The position numbers and the translations under genes are program-made. The notes below the pieces were generated by a model. The model was given only the letters and a program-made list of their open reading frames with translations, did no database searches and was not told where the DNA came from. Positions 35,673 through 45,386 of a stretch of 50,246 nt of DNA are shown piece after piece. How positions within the stretch are numbered: position 1 is the first letter of the stretch; the number at the start of each line of letters is the position of its first letter. The stretch is from assembly GCF_014698505.1 (NCBI RefSeq), contig NZ_JACJTD010000048.1, positions 1 through 50,246 of the forward strand, given 5' to 3'. This DNA comes from Nostoc foliaceum FACHB-393 (GTDB lineage Bacteria > Cyanobacteriota > Cyanobacteriia > Cyanobacteriales > Nostocaceae).

Positions 35673-36424
35673 GGCAACGTCTCCAAACTTTGAGCAATCT
35701 GTTTGAGAATAGTGACAGATGGATGCTTAGAATTGTAAAGTGCTAACGGTATATGCTCTTGGGCTGCATCAGCAAAAGCTACGGATCGAGGAATAGCTGG
35801 ATAAATGGTACCAATCTTAGATAGAGAATTAGTAATTGACTGTAAGCTTTGGGAGCCTTGTCCAGTTCGGTTATCGTACATGGTTGGAACTACTCCAGCA
35901 ATCTGTAATTTTCGATTTGCCCGAGAACGGACACGCGCAATCGTTGTTAACAATAGTTCTGTTCCTTTTAAAGCTTTATATTCAGTTTGAATAGGAATGA
36001 GTACGTGTGTGGCTGCCACCAAGCTAATATAGCTAAGAATACCGAGACTTGGTGGACAATCAATTAAAATGAATTGGTATTGTGCGATAACTGGTTCAAG
36101 AGCCTCCTTTAGTCGAATATCTCGCATATCTGCGACAACAAGTTCTAATTCTGCGCCACTTAAGTTAATGTTCGCGGGGGCCATATCCATCCCATGTATA
36201 TTCTGATGAATTGGTAATGGTTCTTCTCCCAGAATAGCTTCATAAACTGTCTTATCTAGTGAGGATGGCTCTAATCCCATAAAAGTAGATAGTGAAGCCT
36301 GGGGGTCCATATCCACTAATAAAACGCTTTGCTGACTTTGAGCCAAATGGTAGCCTAAATTCATTGTCAGAGTAGTTTTGCTGACACCACCCGACTGATT
36401 AAAAACTGCAATGACTTTGCTCAT
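35669..36424 (-). CDS. parA: ParA-type partition ATPase
   Basis: 251 residues: deviant Walker A NQSGGVSKTT near the N-terminus, the A' motif VLLVDMDPQAS and Walker B FILIDCPPSLG. It lacks a long N-terminal HTH, so it belongs to the short (type Ib-like or Soj-like) ParA group. Forms nucleoid-bound gradients that position plasmid copies with ParB. First gene of a parA-parB operon with 4-bp overlap. Confidence 0.93.
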   Translation of the reverse strand: MSKVIAVFNQSGGVSKTTLTMNLGYHLAQSQQSVLLVDMDPQASLSTFMGLEPSSLDKTVYEAILGEEPLPIHQNIHGMDMAPANINLSGAELELVVADMRDIRLKEALEPVIAQYQFILIDCPPSLGILSYISLVAATHVLIPIQTEYKALKGTELLLTTIARVRSRANRKLQIAGVVPTMYDNRTGQGSQSLQSITNSLSKIGTIYPAIPRSVAFADAAQEHIPLALYNSKHPSVTILKQIAQSLETLP

Positions 36425-36733
36425 TAACTGAACAGAAATAATAAAGACATCAACTTAACAATATCGGTATCAGTCACATACTGGCAAAAGAAACTTACAT
36501 TCAGTAGACCGAACTTTAACATTTCAACTATGATTTTGCCCTTTCTATGATTGCTAACTTTTTCAGTCTCCAAGCAATGGTTTATCTGGTGTCAGCCCCA
36601 CTGCCCCGGCTTTTAAGCTTGAACTAGGGTGAGTTTTCGATGACACTAATATTGAATATCTAATTTAGTATTTATGTACTAGAATAGCTAAACTTCCAAT
36701 ATTATAATGATGTGCGGCATCTGATGATAAGCA
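36425..36733. other. Divergent intergenic region parA / recD2
   Basis: About 310 bases, AT-rich towards recD2. It should hold both promoters and perhaps ParA/ParB-related operators, but I found no convincing repeat or promoter pair. Confidence 0.4.
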
Positions 36734-38976
36734 ATGTCCACTCCCCCTAATCTTTCCCCTCAACAAGTAAGTGCCTTTACTCAACACGAAACAATCACTG
36801 GAGTTGTAGAACGTTTAACTTTTTACTCTGCTGAATCGGGTTACACAGTGGCAAGGCTGACTCGCCCGCGTAGCACCGAACTCACAACAATTGTTGGCAG
36901 CTTTGCTAATATCCAGCCAGGGCAGACTTTACAGCTAACTGGGTTCTGGCGTGACCATCCACAATTTGGGCCACAGTTCCAAGTAGTCAACTACAAAGAA
37001 ACCAAACCAGCTACTCTCACTGGAATTGAGAAATATTTGGGCAGTGGACTAATTAAAGGTGTGGGGCCAGTTACAGCCAAGCGCATCGTTGCTCACTTTG
37101 GTTTAGAAACTCTGGACATCATCGAAAACCAAATTGAACGACTGATTGAAGTCCAGGGTATTGCCAAAAAGCGGATTAAGTTAATTAAAAATGCCTGGGA
37201 GACACAGAAAGCCATAAAAGAAGTAATGGTATTTTTGCAAGGGCACGGTGTTTCAACAACATACGCGGTCAAAATTTACAAACAATATGGTGATAAAGCG
37301 ATCGCCACAGTAACCCATAACCCGTACCAACTAGCAGCCGATATCTACGGTATTGGTTTTCTAACTGCTGATAAGATTGCTCGAAACTTAGGAGTTGCCC
37401 CTAATTCTGAGTTTAGATATTGTGCTGGACTTGTCCACGCTTTGAGTGAAGCTGCTGAAGATGGACATTGTTACTTACCACAGCCAGAACTAATTGAGTC
37501 CGTGATTAAACTGTTGACTACTGAAGAGCATCAGCCAACAGAAGATGCAATGGCTCAAACTATCAAAGACATGGCTCTGAAAGATGAGCTAATCAGAGAG
37601 AAAATCCCAGACCAAACCCTGCTGTGCTACAAACCAACTTATTTTCATACAGAACAAAACCTAGCACAACTGATATCTGGGCGCTTGAGCCAGCCGATTG
37701 CACAAGATATTCCCGTGTCCGTGCCTGGATTGAGCGCTTCACGGCTAGTCACAAAATTCAGCTTTCAGAACAGCAACGCCAAGCTGTAGAAACAGCAGCC
37801 TATTCCAAAATCATGATCCTCACTGGTGGTCCTGGCGTTGGAAAGACCTTTACCACTCACACCATTGTCAGCCTGTGGAAAGCAATGGGTAAATCTATTG
37901 CAATGGCAGCACCCACTGGACGGGCTGCTCAACGCTTAGGTGAAATGACTGGGTTAGAAGCTAAAACTATTCATCGCTTGTTAGAATTTGACCCCCGCTC
38001 AAGGGGTTTCAAGCGCGATAGCGAAAATCCTTTACCCCATACGGCAATTATCGCTGACGAAGCTTCGATGCTTGATTTGTTTCTGGCTTACTCCTTAGTT
38101 AAAGCAGTATTAGCTGGCGCTCTACTGTTGTTGGTGGGTGACATTGACCAGTTACCATCTGTGGGCCCAGGTCAAATACTTGCTGACTTGATCAATTCTG
38201 GGCGAGTTCCCGTGGTGCGGTTAACCCAGGTATTCCGTCAAGCTCAAACAAGTGCAATTATCACTGCTGCTCACCAAATTAATCGAGGAATTTACCCAAC
38301 AATTGAGCCGATATCTGATAATCCTGTGTCTGATTGTCTGTGGCATGGTGGCGGATATCAGCCTGAACATGGTGTACAGGCAATCTGTGAGTTGATTACC
38401 GATTTGATTCCACGCTTAGGTTTTAATCCTGCCACTGGTGTCCAAGTGCTTTGCCCGATGACACGGGGAGTAATCGGGACTCGTAACCTGAACACAGTAT
38501 TGCAGCAGTTGATCAACCCACCCAGTTCGAGCAAGGTGGAGATTAACAGAGGTGGGAATTTGTTACGCGAGGGCGATCGCATCATCCAGCTAACCAATGA
38601 CTACAACCGTGAAGTTTTCAACGGCGACTTGGGAATAATCCTCACCATTGATACTGTCGAGCAGGAAGTTACAGTACTGTATGGTGAGCGGACTGTGGTT
38701 TACGATTACGCTGACCTTAATGAAATTGCGCTAGCGTGGAGCGTAACTATTCATAAAAGCCAGGGGTCAGAATATCCGGTGGTGATTCTGCCAATCTATA
38801 TGCAGCACTATATGATGTTGACCCGAAACCTGTTTTACACTGGTATAACTCGTGCCAAGAAGTTAGCGATCGTGGTTGGCGCAAAAAAAGCGATCTCTCT
38901 GGCGGTGCGCTCTACTGATGACCAACAGAGGTACACAAGGTTAAAGCAGAGGTTACTTCAGGCAGGACTGAATTGA
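36734..38976 (+). pseudogene. recD2: RecD2-type helicase split by a single frameshift
   Basis: The N-terminal part (to about 37,720) has the OB/HhH RecD2 domains: GVVERLTFYSAESGYTVARL, IKGVGPVTAKRIVAHFG and VTHNPYQLAADIYGIGF. In the run ATTCCCGTGTCCGTGCC the frame changes; the other frame continues RVRAWIERFTASHKIQLS into the helicase core with GGPGVGKT (Walker A), IADEASMLD (Walker B), GDIDQLPSVGPGQIL and the C-terminal SVTIHKSQGSEYPVV. Joined, the protein would be ~745 residues, normal for RecD2. All helicase motifs are preserved, so this is a recent lesion or a sequencing error. The second half could be expressed from an internal start. RecD2 is a 5'-3' DNA helicase of repair and plasmid processing. 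Confidence 0.87.
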
Positions 38977-39013
38977 TATGCCTTGGCTATTAAATAATTC
39001 GTAATTCGTAACT

Positions 39014-39065
39014 AAGTTTTGGGTCGGGGTCTAAATCCCCGTCACAAAACTTGCTTATTTTTTGA
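39014..39065 (+). terminator. Rho-independent terminator after recD2
   Basis: A stem with outer arms AAGTTTTG / CAAAACTT and inner arms CGGGG / CCCCG around TCTAAAT, followed within eight bases by a T-rich tract. Placed 37 bp after the recD2 stop. A preceding ATTCGTAATTCGTAA motif is a short tandem repeat of Nostoc type. Confidence 0.65.
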
Positions 39066-39171
39066 ACTGCGGAATTTAAACCCACGGTACTCGGTTAAAA
39101 ATAGAAAATTTTAATGAGCTATTTGATTTATACTTTTAAATCCCCTGGTTTAAAAAAGTCGAAAAGTTTGT

Positions 39172-40122
39172 ATGTCCAGCCTGAGTTCCGACATGGTTCG
39201 CATCTATTTGCAAGAAATTGGTCAGTATCCTTTATTAAAGCCAGAGGAAGAAATCGCTTATGGTAGACAGGTACAAGAAATGATTGTTATTGAGCAATCT
39301 AAAAATGAACTCACTCAACAGCTAGACCGCGAACCAACAATGACAGAATTAGCCAACGCTGTTGAAAAAACCGAAGCACAAGTTCGAGCAGCACTACACC
39401 TTGGTCAAAAGGCTAAACAAAAAATGGTGACAGCTAACCTGCGACTAGTAGTTTCTGTTGCCAAGAAATACCAGAACCGCAATTTGGAATTTTTAGATTT
39501 GATTCAGGAAGGAGCAATCGGTTTACAAAGGGGTATAGAAAAGTTTGATCCCAATCGGGGCTATAAGCTATCGACCTACGCCTACTGGTGGATTCGTCAA
39601 GAGATTACACGCGCTATAGCAGAACAATCGCGCACTATTAGATTGCCTGTTCATCTCACTGAAATACTTACCAAAATTAAGAAAGTACAGCGAGAAAGCT
39701 TTCAAAAACTCGGTCGTCATGCCACTGCCGAAGAAATTGCATCAGCATTAAACATAAGCACAGATAAGCTTCGAGAATATCTCACTGCTTCTCGCACAGC
39801 CATTTCTTTAAATAAACAAGTCGGAGATGAAAAAGAGACAGAATTGGGCGAAATTTTAGCCAGCGATGCCGCTTCACCAGAAAAACTCCTTAGCCAAGAA
39901 CTTCTATCGCAAGATGTAGCTAAATTCTTAGAACCATTGACACCTATACAGCGTCAAGTGTTAACTTTAAACTTTGGGCTAGAGAACGATCAGCATTTCA
40001 ATCTAGCTCAGATTGGCCAACAGCTAAACCTCAGCCGAGAGCGGATTCGTCAAATCCAGGTCAAGGCGATAAGTATTCTCCGCCATCGACAAAGCGATAT
40101 GCAAGAGTATTTAATTGATTAA
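39172..40122 (+). CDS. RNA polymerase group 2 sigma-70 factor
   Basis: 316 residues, no region 1.1. Region 1.2 is DMVRIYLQEIGQYPLLKPEE; region 2 is LRLVVSVAKKYQNRNLEFLD with LIQEGAIGLQRGIEKFDPN and YKLSTYAYWWIRQEITRAI; region 3 is RTIRLPVHLTEIL; region 4 is LTPIQRQVLTLNFGL and NLSRERIRQIQVKA. This is the primary-like, non-essential (group 2) sigma of cyanobacteria, used in stress responses. A plasmid-borne copy may direct host polymerase to plasmid genes. It is followed by a small zinc-ribbon gene in the same direction. Confidence 0.9.
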   Translation: MSSLSSDMVRIYLQEIGQYPLLKPEEEIAYGRQVQEMIVIEQSKNELTQQLDREPTMTELANAVEKTEAQVRAALHLGQKAKQKMVTANLRLVVSVAKKYQNRNLEFLDLIQEGAIGLQRGIEKFDPNRGYKLSTYAYWWIRQEITRAIAEQSRTIRLPVHLTEILTKIKKVQRESFQKLGRHATAEEIASALNISTDKLREYLTASRTAISLNKQVGDEKETELGEILASDAASPEKLLSQELLSQDVAKFLEPLTPIQRQVLTLNFGLENDQHFNLAQIGQQLNLSRERIRQIQVKAISILRHRQSDMQEYLID

Positions 40123-40214
40123 GTAGAATTACTTTCGTTAGATGATGCACGGATCTTGTAGAACTAAGACGAAAAACTATATTAAAGAAGTAAGTCCACA
40201 ACAGTAATCAGTCA

Positions 40215-40463
40215 ATGCCCAGCAAAACAATTGATGTCCGAGAGTACACCGTCAGAGCGCATAAGCGGGAAATTCACACTCGCGTTTTCAACTTTGTGTG
40301 TAAGCAGTGCGAACAACCCACACAACGAGAAACCTTTGGTGTCCCACCGCTCTACTGTGAAAGATGTCGTCCGCCACAAGCACCCAAGAAATCAGTAGTC
40401 CCTCTTAGAAAACGGAAGCCCAGAGCTATGACTTATAGGAGTGATGAGGGTAAGCGAGGATAA
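40215..40463 (+). CDS. Small basic zinc-ribbon protein
   Basis: 82 residues with two CxxC pairs (VCKQCEQPTQ; YCERCRPP) around FGVPPLYC, and a Lys/Arg-rich C-terminus (KSVVPLRKRKPRAMTYR). Likely binds zinc and nucleic acid. Located 92 bp after the sigma factor; it could be co-transcribed. I recall similar small proteins near cyanobacterial plasmid sigma genes; function unknown. Confidence 0.7.
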   Translation: MPSKTIDVREYTVRAHKREIHTRVFNFVCKQCEQPTQRETFGVPPLYCERCRPPQAPKKSVVPLRKRKPRAMTYRSDEGKRG

Positions 40464-40665
40464 TTTTTTGTCAAAGATTGGTAGTCAGTGGTGGTGACTC
40501 AAAATCAAGCAAGAAAGTTGATTTCAGTCCCCACTTTTAACTTCGTAATGAACTCAAAAGCTTATTTTTTACTCCAGCATCAATCATTTTGGCGTAGGCA
40601 TCACTCAAGGGCAAAATAGATAATTGAAAATATACATTTCCCGTGAAGATAGATTTATTCTGTAT

Positions 40666-42045
40666 TCATCCCTGTCTTGTAGAAAATGATTTTGGTACAC
40701 ACAATGCCAAAGTTATTGTTCTTGCTGCCATAAATAAAGACATTGATAGCCATAGTAAATGACTATTATGGAAATACATTGCTGTAATTGCTGATGGAAT
40801 AAAAACGATTACAGTGGCTTTCAGCATAGCTTGGCGAAGTGTATGACCTTGAGTCAACCCGAGAAAATAACCGTCTAGCGCATAAGCGACTGAGCCAAAA
40901 CCCAAAACTGGTAACAACCAAGGAATATAAGAACGTAAATTATTGATAATATCAGTATGATTGGTCAGCAATCTTAACAGTGATTCTGGGGCAAAAATAA
41001 ATGCAGTAGCAAACATTAATCCTATAACTAAGCTACTGACTACAGAAATTTGCAACAGTTGTTTTAAAGAAGTAATATTTCCACTACCTTGAAAAATTCC
41101 AGCCAAGCTCTCAGTAGCGAATGCCAAGCCATCAATGAAATATGCCGCCAAGCTCACCAATTGCATAAGCAGGGTATTTGTCGCCAGAATTTCAGTTCCT
41201 AACATAGAACTGAGATTGCTAAACATCGCCATTGTCGAAATTAAAGCAAAAGTCCGAATAATAATTTCTCCATTCAGCATGAAAACTGATTTTAAAGCTG
41301 ATAGGTTAAATACTTCCCCAATTGAAGCTTGTATTTGTTTAAATGAAATTGTTTGACAATATAGCAAAGTACCTACTATTAGCATCAGATACTGACTAGT
41401 GGCTGTCGCTAGCCCAGCTCCTCTACTTGACCATCCCCACTGAACAATAAATAGATAATCAAGTAGTACATTTGCACAATTACTAATAGCTGAAAGCAAC
41501 AAAACTTTACTACTTTGGGCTTGTCCAAGAAACCAACCAATCAAGACAAAGTTAATCAATGTTGCTGGGGCACCCCATATTAAAGCATTATAGAAATCAA
41601 CACCAGAAGTTTTAACTTCCGGTGTAGCACTTAGAATTGCAAACCCTAATATTTGTAAAGGTTGTTGAAATATCAGGATGGCGAGTCCTAATATCAGTGC
41701 TAAAATTCCATGCTGTAAACCAATCAATACTGCCGATTGGTTATCTTTACGCCCTATAGCCTGTGCAACCATTCCAGTTGTACCCATGCGTAAGAAACCG
41801 AATGTCCAATAAATATAATTGAATAAAATTGTTGCTATTGCCACACCTGCTAAATGACGAATCTCCGTTAAATGCCCTAAAAACATTACATCTATTAGTC
41901 CTGCCAACGGAACCATTAGATTTGAAAGAACATTTACAGATGCCAGTTTGAGAAAACGGTGGATGAATGCTGAATGTTGAGCAAAGATAGACAAAATTAG
42001 TAAATCCCTTGAACACAACAATGACCGAAACAATTCAAAATTCAA
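40666..42045 (-). CDS. MATE-family multidrug efflux transporter (DinF-like)
   Basis: 459 residues with about 12 membrane segments. FLKLASVNVLSNLMVPLAGL, IDVMFLGHL, FLRMGTTGMVAQAIGRKDNQ and FLGQAQSSKVLLLS fit the DinF-like MATE branch, which exports cationic or toxic compounds using Na+ or H+. The furthest upstream start, a TTG at 42,045, lies inside a heptamer repeat and is doubtful; a TTG at 41,994 (before SIFAQHSAFIHRFLKL), with AGGGA upstream, fits the family better. No close operon partners. Confidence 0.85.
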   Translation of the reverse strand: MNFELFRSLLCSRDLLILSIFAQHSAFIHRFLKLASVNVLSNLMVPLAGLIDVMFLGHLTEIRHLAGVAIATILFNYIYWTFGFLRMGTTGMVAQAIGRKDNQSAVLIGLQHGILALILGLAILIFQQPLQILGFAILSATPEVKTSGVDFYNALIWGAPATLINFVLIGWFLGQAQSSKVLLLSAISNCANVLLDYLFIVQWGWSSRGAGLATATSQYLMLIVGTLLYCQTISFKQIQASIGEVFNLSALKSVFMLNGEIIIRTFALISTMAMFSNLSSMLGTEILATNTLLMQLVSLAAYFIDGLAFATESLAGIFQGSGNITSLKQLLQISVVSSLVIGLMFATAFIFAPESLLRLLTNHTDIINNLRSYIPWLLPVLGFGSVAYALDGYFLGLTQGHTLRQAMLKATVIVFIPSAITAMYFHNSHLLWLSMSLFMAARTITLALCVPKSFSTRQG

Positions 42046-42056
42046 AATTCAAAATT
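42033..42056. repeat. Short tandem repeat (heptamer ATTCAAA, ~3.4 copies)
   Basis: Three full copies of ATTCAAA plus ATT, typical of the short tandemly repeated repetitive sequences of Nostocales. It overlaps the furthest upstream start of the MATE gene. Confidence 0.75.
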
Positions 42057-42141
42057 GAAGAATAGCTCAGTAATTTTGAATTAATTAATTCGCTCTTTTC
42101 TTGCCCCCAATGATAGCGCCGCAATACTTCTCGGTTAAGAA

Positions 42142-42342
42142 TTAAGCAGTATTGAGAATAAAAAAAGTGAGTGGTTGACGTTTAGTACCCGCTCCTGTGT
42201 GGATGGGAATTCTCGCTGGAAACTTAGAACGAGGTTTTTTGACTACTCTGGGATTTGTTCTACCCTGTCTTTGAGGAATTGTTTGCTCCAAAATTTCCAT
42301 GATTAGCTTGGAGATGAGCGCAAACTGCCGGCTGATTGCGAA
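42142..42342 (-). pseudogene. C-terminal remnant of an IS4-type transposase
   Basis: The minus strand ends with ISKLIMEILEQTIPQRQGRT then NPRVVKKPRSKFPARIPIHT and a stop. The NPRVVKKPRSKFP stretch is characteristic of the basic C-terminus of some cyanobacterial IS4-family transposases. No catalytic part is present, so this is a relic. It belongs to a different sequence type from the larger IS4 relic at 45.4-46.1 kb. Confidence 0.55.
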
Positions 42343-42455
42343 ACAGCATGAAACAGACTGAATTCGGCTTAAATTTGAGGTGTGATTAAAATGGGTTGTA
42401 AATACAGATAAAATATTATTAATCACTTCCAATTAATTTTTAATAACCTAATTGA

Positions 42456-43340
42456 ATGACTCGATTTGTACACGACGAATTTGCCAAAGATTATCTAGAA
42501 GAACTATTAAAACCTTATGGGGAAGTAAAGCCATCATCAAAAATATCAGGAGAGATCAAAGAAATTGATGTGCTATTTACTCCATCATTACAGCAAACTT
42601 CTAATTTAAAAGTGCTAGGGCTACTTGGAAGATTTGCCGAATTTCCGGCAATATTAGAACCATTTCGAAATGCTGCTTCTGGTGATGAAATTTGTGATTG
42701 TATTCAAAAATTACTAGAAGTAAAAGCTCTCCTGCGACGAGACGCTAAAGCGAATAAAACCAAACTCCAAGAGTCAGATATTCCGAAACTATGGGTTCTA
42801 ACTCCAACTGCATCTCCAGCATTACTATCAAGCTTTAATGTTAATCACAAATCGGGGTGGTTGCCAGGAGTATACTTTCTAGGTGATGCGCTACGGACAG
42901 CAATTGTAGCCATACATCAACTACCACAAACACCGGAAACCTTGTGGTTGAGAATTCTTGGCAGGGGGAGTGTGCAGTCACAGGCAATTGTGGAATTATC
43001 AAACTTACCATTGAATCACCCATACAGGCAAGCAACGCTAGAATTAGTTTATAATCTGCGCCAGAATTTAAGAATCAATCAAAATTTAGAATTGGATGAT
43101 AGGGAGTTAATTATGCGATTAGAACCACTTTATCAGCAAGACCGTGAAAAAGCCAAACAAGAAGGACAACAGGATTTAATTATACGTCAACTAAATCGTC
43201 GTCTTGGTGAAATTGATGCATCGTTGATTGAACGAGTTCGAGGATTATCTATTGAGCAATTGTCTATTCTAGGAGAAGCGTTATTAGATTTTTCTGTAGT
43301 GGCGGATTTAGAAGCTTGGTTAAATCAGCAAGCCGGATAA
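42456..43340 (+). CDS. Rpn/PD-(D/E)XK-type protein with DUF4351 C-terminus
   Basis: 294 residues. The N-terminus MTRFVHDEFAKDYLEELLKP, with GEIKEIDVLFTP, is the start of cyanobacterial Rpn-like (transposase-related, PD-(D/E)XK) proteins, with the Asp of EIDVLF as a likely active-site residue. The C-terminal ~55 residues (LIIRQLNRRLGEIDASLIER, LSILGEALLDFSVVADLEAW) match DUF4351. Proteins of this group are abundant and variable in cyanobacteria; Rpn relatives cut DNA and promote recombination, but activity here is unproven. Stands alone. Confidence 0.78.
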   Translation: MTRFVHDEFAKDYLEELLKPYGEVKPSSKISGEIKEIDVLFTPSLQQTSNLKVLGLLGRFAEFPAILEPFRNAASGDEICDCIQKLLEVKALLRRDAKANKTKLQESDIPKLWVLTPTASPALLSSFNVNHKSGWLPGVYFLGDALRTAIVAIHQLPQTPETLWLRILGRGSVQSQAIVELSNLPLNHPYRQATLELVYNLRQNLRINQNLELDDRELIMRLEPLYQQDREKAKQEGQQDLIIRQLNRRLGEIDASLIERVRGLSIEQLSILGEALLDFSVVADLEAWLNQQAG

Positions 43341-43408
43341 TAACATGACCCAGATATCCATTTTATAGAGCATGGTAGTATTTGGGGGTATTTATCTTGG
43401 CTTTTAAA

Positions 43409-43630
43409 ATGGCAATAGAAGTCTTTCCATCATCATTTTATTGCGACTGTGGACATAAATCGTATTTCTTTGAGAATACTGTCTCTGAGATGGAAAAAAT
43501 GAGCAGAACAAAACCTGTCACTTTAAGCGACGGACAAGATAACGAACACAAAATTGTTTTTTTCAATGGCTTGGCAATAGAGATTATTTGCTCCAAACTG
43601 GGAAACTGTAAAATAACCGACTCACAGTAA
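43409..43630 (+). CDS. Small conserved hypothetical protein
   Basis: 73 residues from MAIEVFPSSFYCDCGHKSYF, with CDCGH near the start and EIICSKLGNC near the end: four cysteines and a histidine could bind a metal. A start nine codons earlier is possible but less likely. I recall similar short cyanobacterial proteins of unknown role. The opposite strand also has a frame, but this one has the better composition. Confidence 0.5.
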   Translation: MAIEVFPSSFYCDCGHKSYFFENTVSEMEKMSRTKPVTLSDGQDNEHKIVFFNGLAIEIICSKLGNCKITDSQ

Positions 43631-43661
43631 CAGTTTTTATGGAACAGTGAATTACTTTGGC

Positions 43662-43760
43662 CTACACCGCCACCAACCAATCGCACACCACAGACCTACA
43701 CCCACCAGCAAAGTTAACCCAAACTTGCCACTGCCCCAGATATGCATTCCAGTAAAGCTC
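43662..43760 (-). pseudogene. Duplicated tail of the plasmid replication protein
   Basis: The minus strand reads YWNAYLGQWQVWVNFAGGCR then SVVCDWLVAV and a stop, very close to the end of the truncated replication gene 0.6 kb away (YWNGYLGQWQIAVNFASGCK, SVLCDWLIVV). Only about 33 codons remain. With the other copy it flanks the ridA-like gene in direct orientation. Confidence 0.7.
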
Positions 43761-43860
43761 ACATCAGCAATCGTTGGCAGGGAAGGCAACAAGGGTGTTT
43801 TTCTCAGCAATACGAGTGGCCAAGAAGTTATGTGATTTGTCACAAAACTGCTCCTCAAAT

Positions 43861-44247
43861 CTAGCCCCTAGTTTTTTTTGCTGTCACCTCTATCTCAATT
43901 CGCATTCTAGGATCTGAAAGTCCTGCAACAATCATTGTTGCTGCTGGTCTGACATCTCCTAAATATTTACGAATTACTGGCCAGCTTTGTTCAAAGTCTT
44001 CTCGAATCGGTAAAATATAACGAACTCGCACTATATGCTGCATTACCAGTCCCGCCTCTGTCAGCGCAGCATTAATGTTTTTAAAACACTGCTCTGTTTG
44101 TTTTACAACATCATCAGATATGGTCATCGAACTGTAATCAAAACCCGTGGTACCAGAAACAAAAACCCAGTCTCCATCAACAACGGCTCTAGAATAAGCA
44201 ATTTCTTGCTCGAAGATAGAACCAGAAGATATGAATTGACGACTCAT
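43861..44247 (-). CDS. RidA/YjgF-family enamine/imine deaminase
   Basis: 128 residues, the usual RidA length. FISSGSIFEQEIAYSRAVVD, GDWVFVSGTTGFD, QCFKNINAALTEAG, VVRVRYILP-like strand and RPAATMIVAGLSDPRMRIEI carry the family signature, including the Arg that contacts the substrate carboxylate. RidA hydrolyses reactive imines made by PLP enzymes; other members act in specialised pathways. Flanked by two direct copies of a replication-protein tail, which suggests arrival by recombination. It could serve the DAO-type oxidase (an imine producer) at the window edge, but that is speculative. Confidence 0.88.
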   Translation of the reverse strand: MSRQFISSGSIFEQEIAYSRAVVDGDWVFVSGTTGFDYSSMTISDDVVKQTEQCFKNINAALTEAGLVMQHIVRVRYILPIREDFEQSWPVIRKYLGDVRPAATMIVAGLSDPRMRIEIEVTAKKTRG

Positions 44248-44282
44248 TTAATTGTGGAATCTCCTTCCAAATATATCTACAA

Positions 44283-45386
44283 TTAAACCACTATCAACCA
44301 ATCACACAGTACAGACTTACACCCCGAAGCAAAGTTAACAGCAATCTGCCACTGTCCCAGATACCCATTCCAGTAAGGCTCACCATCAGCTACCCCAATA
44401 GCCGCACCAACTGCGGAGACTAGTTCACTGTAGAAGTGACCAGCGCTGTCCAAACCTTGCTGCAATTTCAGTTTCAGCCCTTTCCAGGCTTGTCCTTGGG
44501 GATTGGACACTACCTCTTCTAATAATATTTGGGAGGTCGTGTCAATACCTGGTGTTTGTAACTCTATATTGTTCGTGACTGACACCGAATCCCTTGAAAA
44601 CGCTTCATCTCGATTTAACCACTGCCCAAAAATTGAATTACGCTGATCATCAGGGGCAACAAACCGATAGACGCACTCCCGATTTTCACGCTTACCCAAC
44701 CGACCAACATAGTTCAACTTCAAATCAATCTTGGCAAGTAACTTCTGTGCGATCGCAATCGGGGTCAGTTTTTCAGAAATGGAAACATTCAAGTAATTCT
44801 TGATAACGTGCCGATGCGTTACAGCCAGTGCCTTAAACTCCAGCATCCTCTCGTCACTTCCCCGCAACTTAACGTCTGGTGTAAGAAACTGCAACAGATT
44901 CAGATTTTCCAGTAACAACACAGCCGGCAATAGCTGCCCCTTGTTAAAATCCGGTTTCCAAATCGAATTCTCTCCCGCCTCTAACTGCGCTGCTGCCCGT
45001 TTCGCATCACGGTTGGTCAGAAATTCCCGCCCCAGCGTCAAATAGTAGTGCATCCGCAACTGAGGATACCAGCCGTCGTCATCTTTCTCGACTAAATCAG
45101 GGGTTACGTCAACTTCGTAGCGACGGGATAATTGGGCCTTGCGCTGCTGATGTCGTTCAGTTTTGGTTTTCGCTCTTTTGTCTTGCAGCTTCTTCAATTC
45201 AGTTGGGGAAAGTTCATCAGAATCCGCGATCGCTTTACACTCCGCAGCATACAATTCAACAGATGCCGCTTTAACCGACTCGATTACAGCCCCACTCTCG
45301 TCATCATCAACATCGTCGGCATCGATAACGGTGTACCCATCCTCGACCAAACCCGCAAGAACAGACTCTCTATCTGACTTTTCCCG
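44283..45386 (-). pseudogene. C-terminal half of a cyanobacterial plasmid replication protein (CyRepA1-like)
   Basis: About 367 codons are open: REKSDRESVLAGLVEDGYTV at the left, a Lys/Arg-rich linker (KLQDKRAKTKTERHQQRKAQ), LRMHYYLTLGREFLTNRDAK and the end PYWNGYLGQWQIAVNFASGC. This matches the C-terminal region of large cyanobacterial plasmid replication proteins (CyRepA1 family), whose N-terminal primase/helicase part is missing. Upstream the frame runs straight into the stop codon of an IS4-type transposase, so the N-terminal part was removed by that element. An internal ATG or TTG could allow a C-terminal protein, but replication function is most likely lost. Confidence 0.78.

Noticed and set aside
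41747..42016. Second minus-strand frame at the start of the MATE gene
   Set aside because: Its Ser/Asn/Cys-rich product is typical of a wrong-frame translation, while the other frame has the MATE motifs.
43438..43858. Minus-strand frames opposite the small Cys protein and beyond
   Set aside because: One is antisense to the better plus-strand frame; the other overlaps the replication-tail remnant in the wrong frame.
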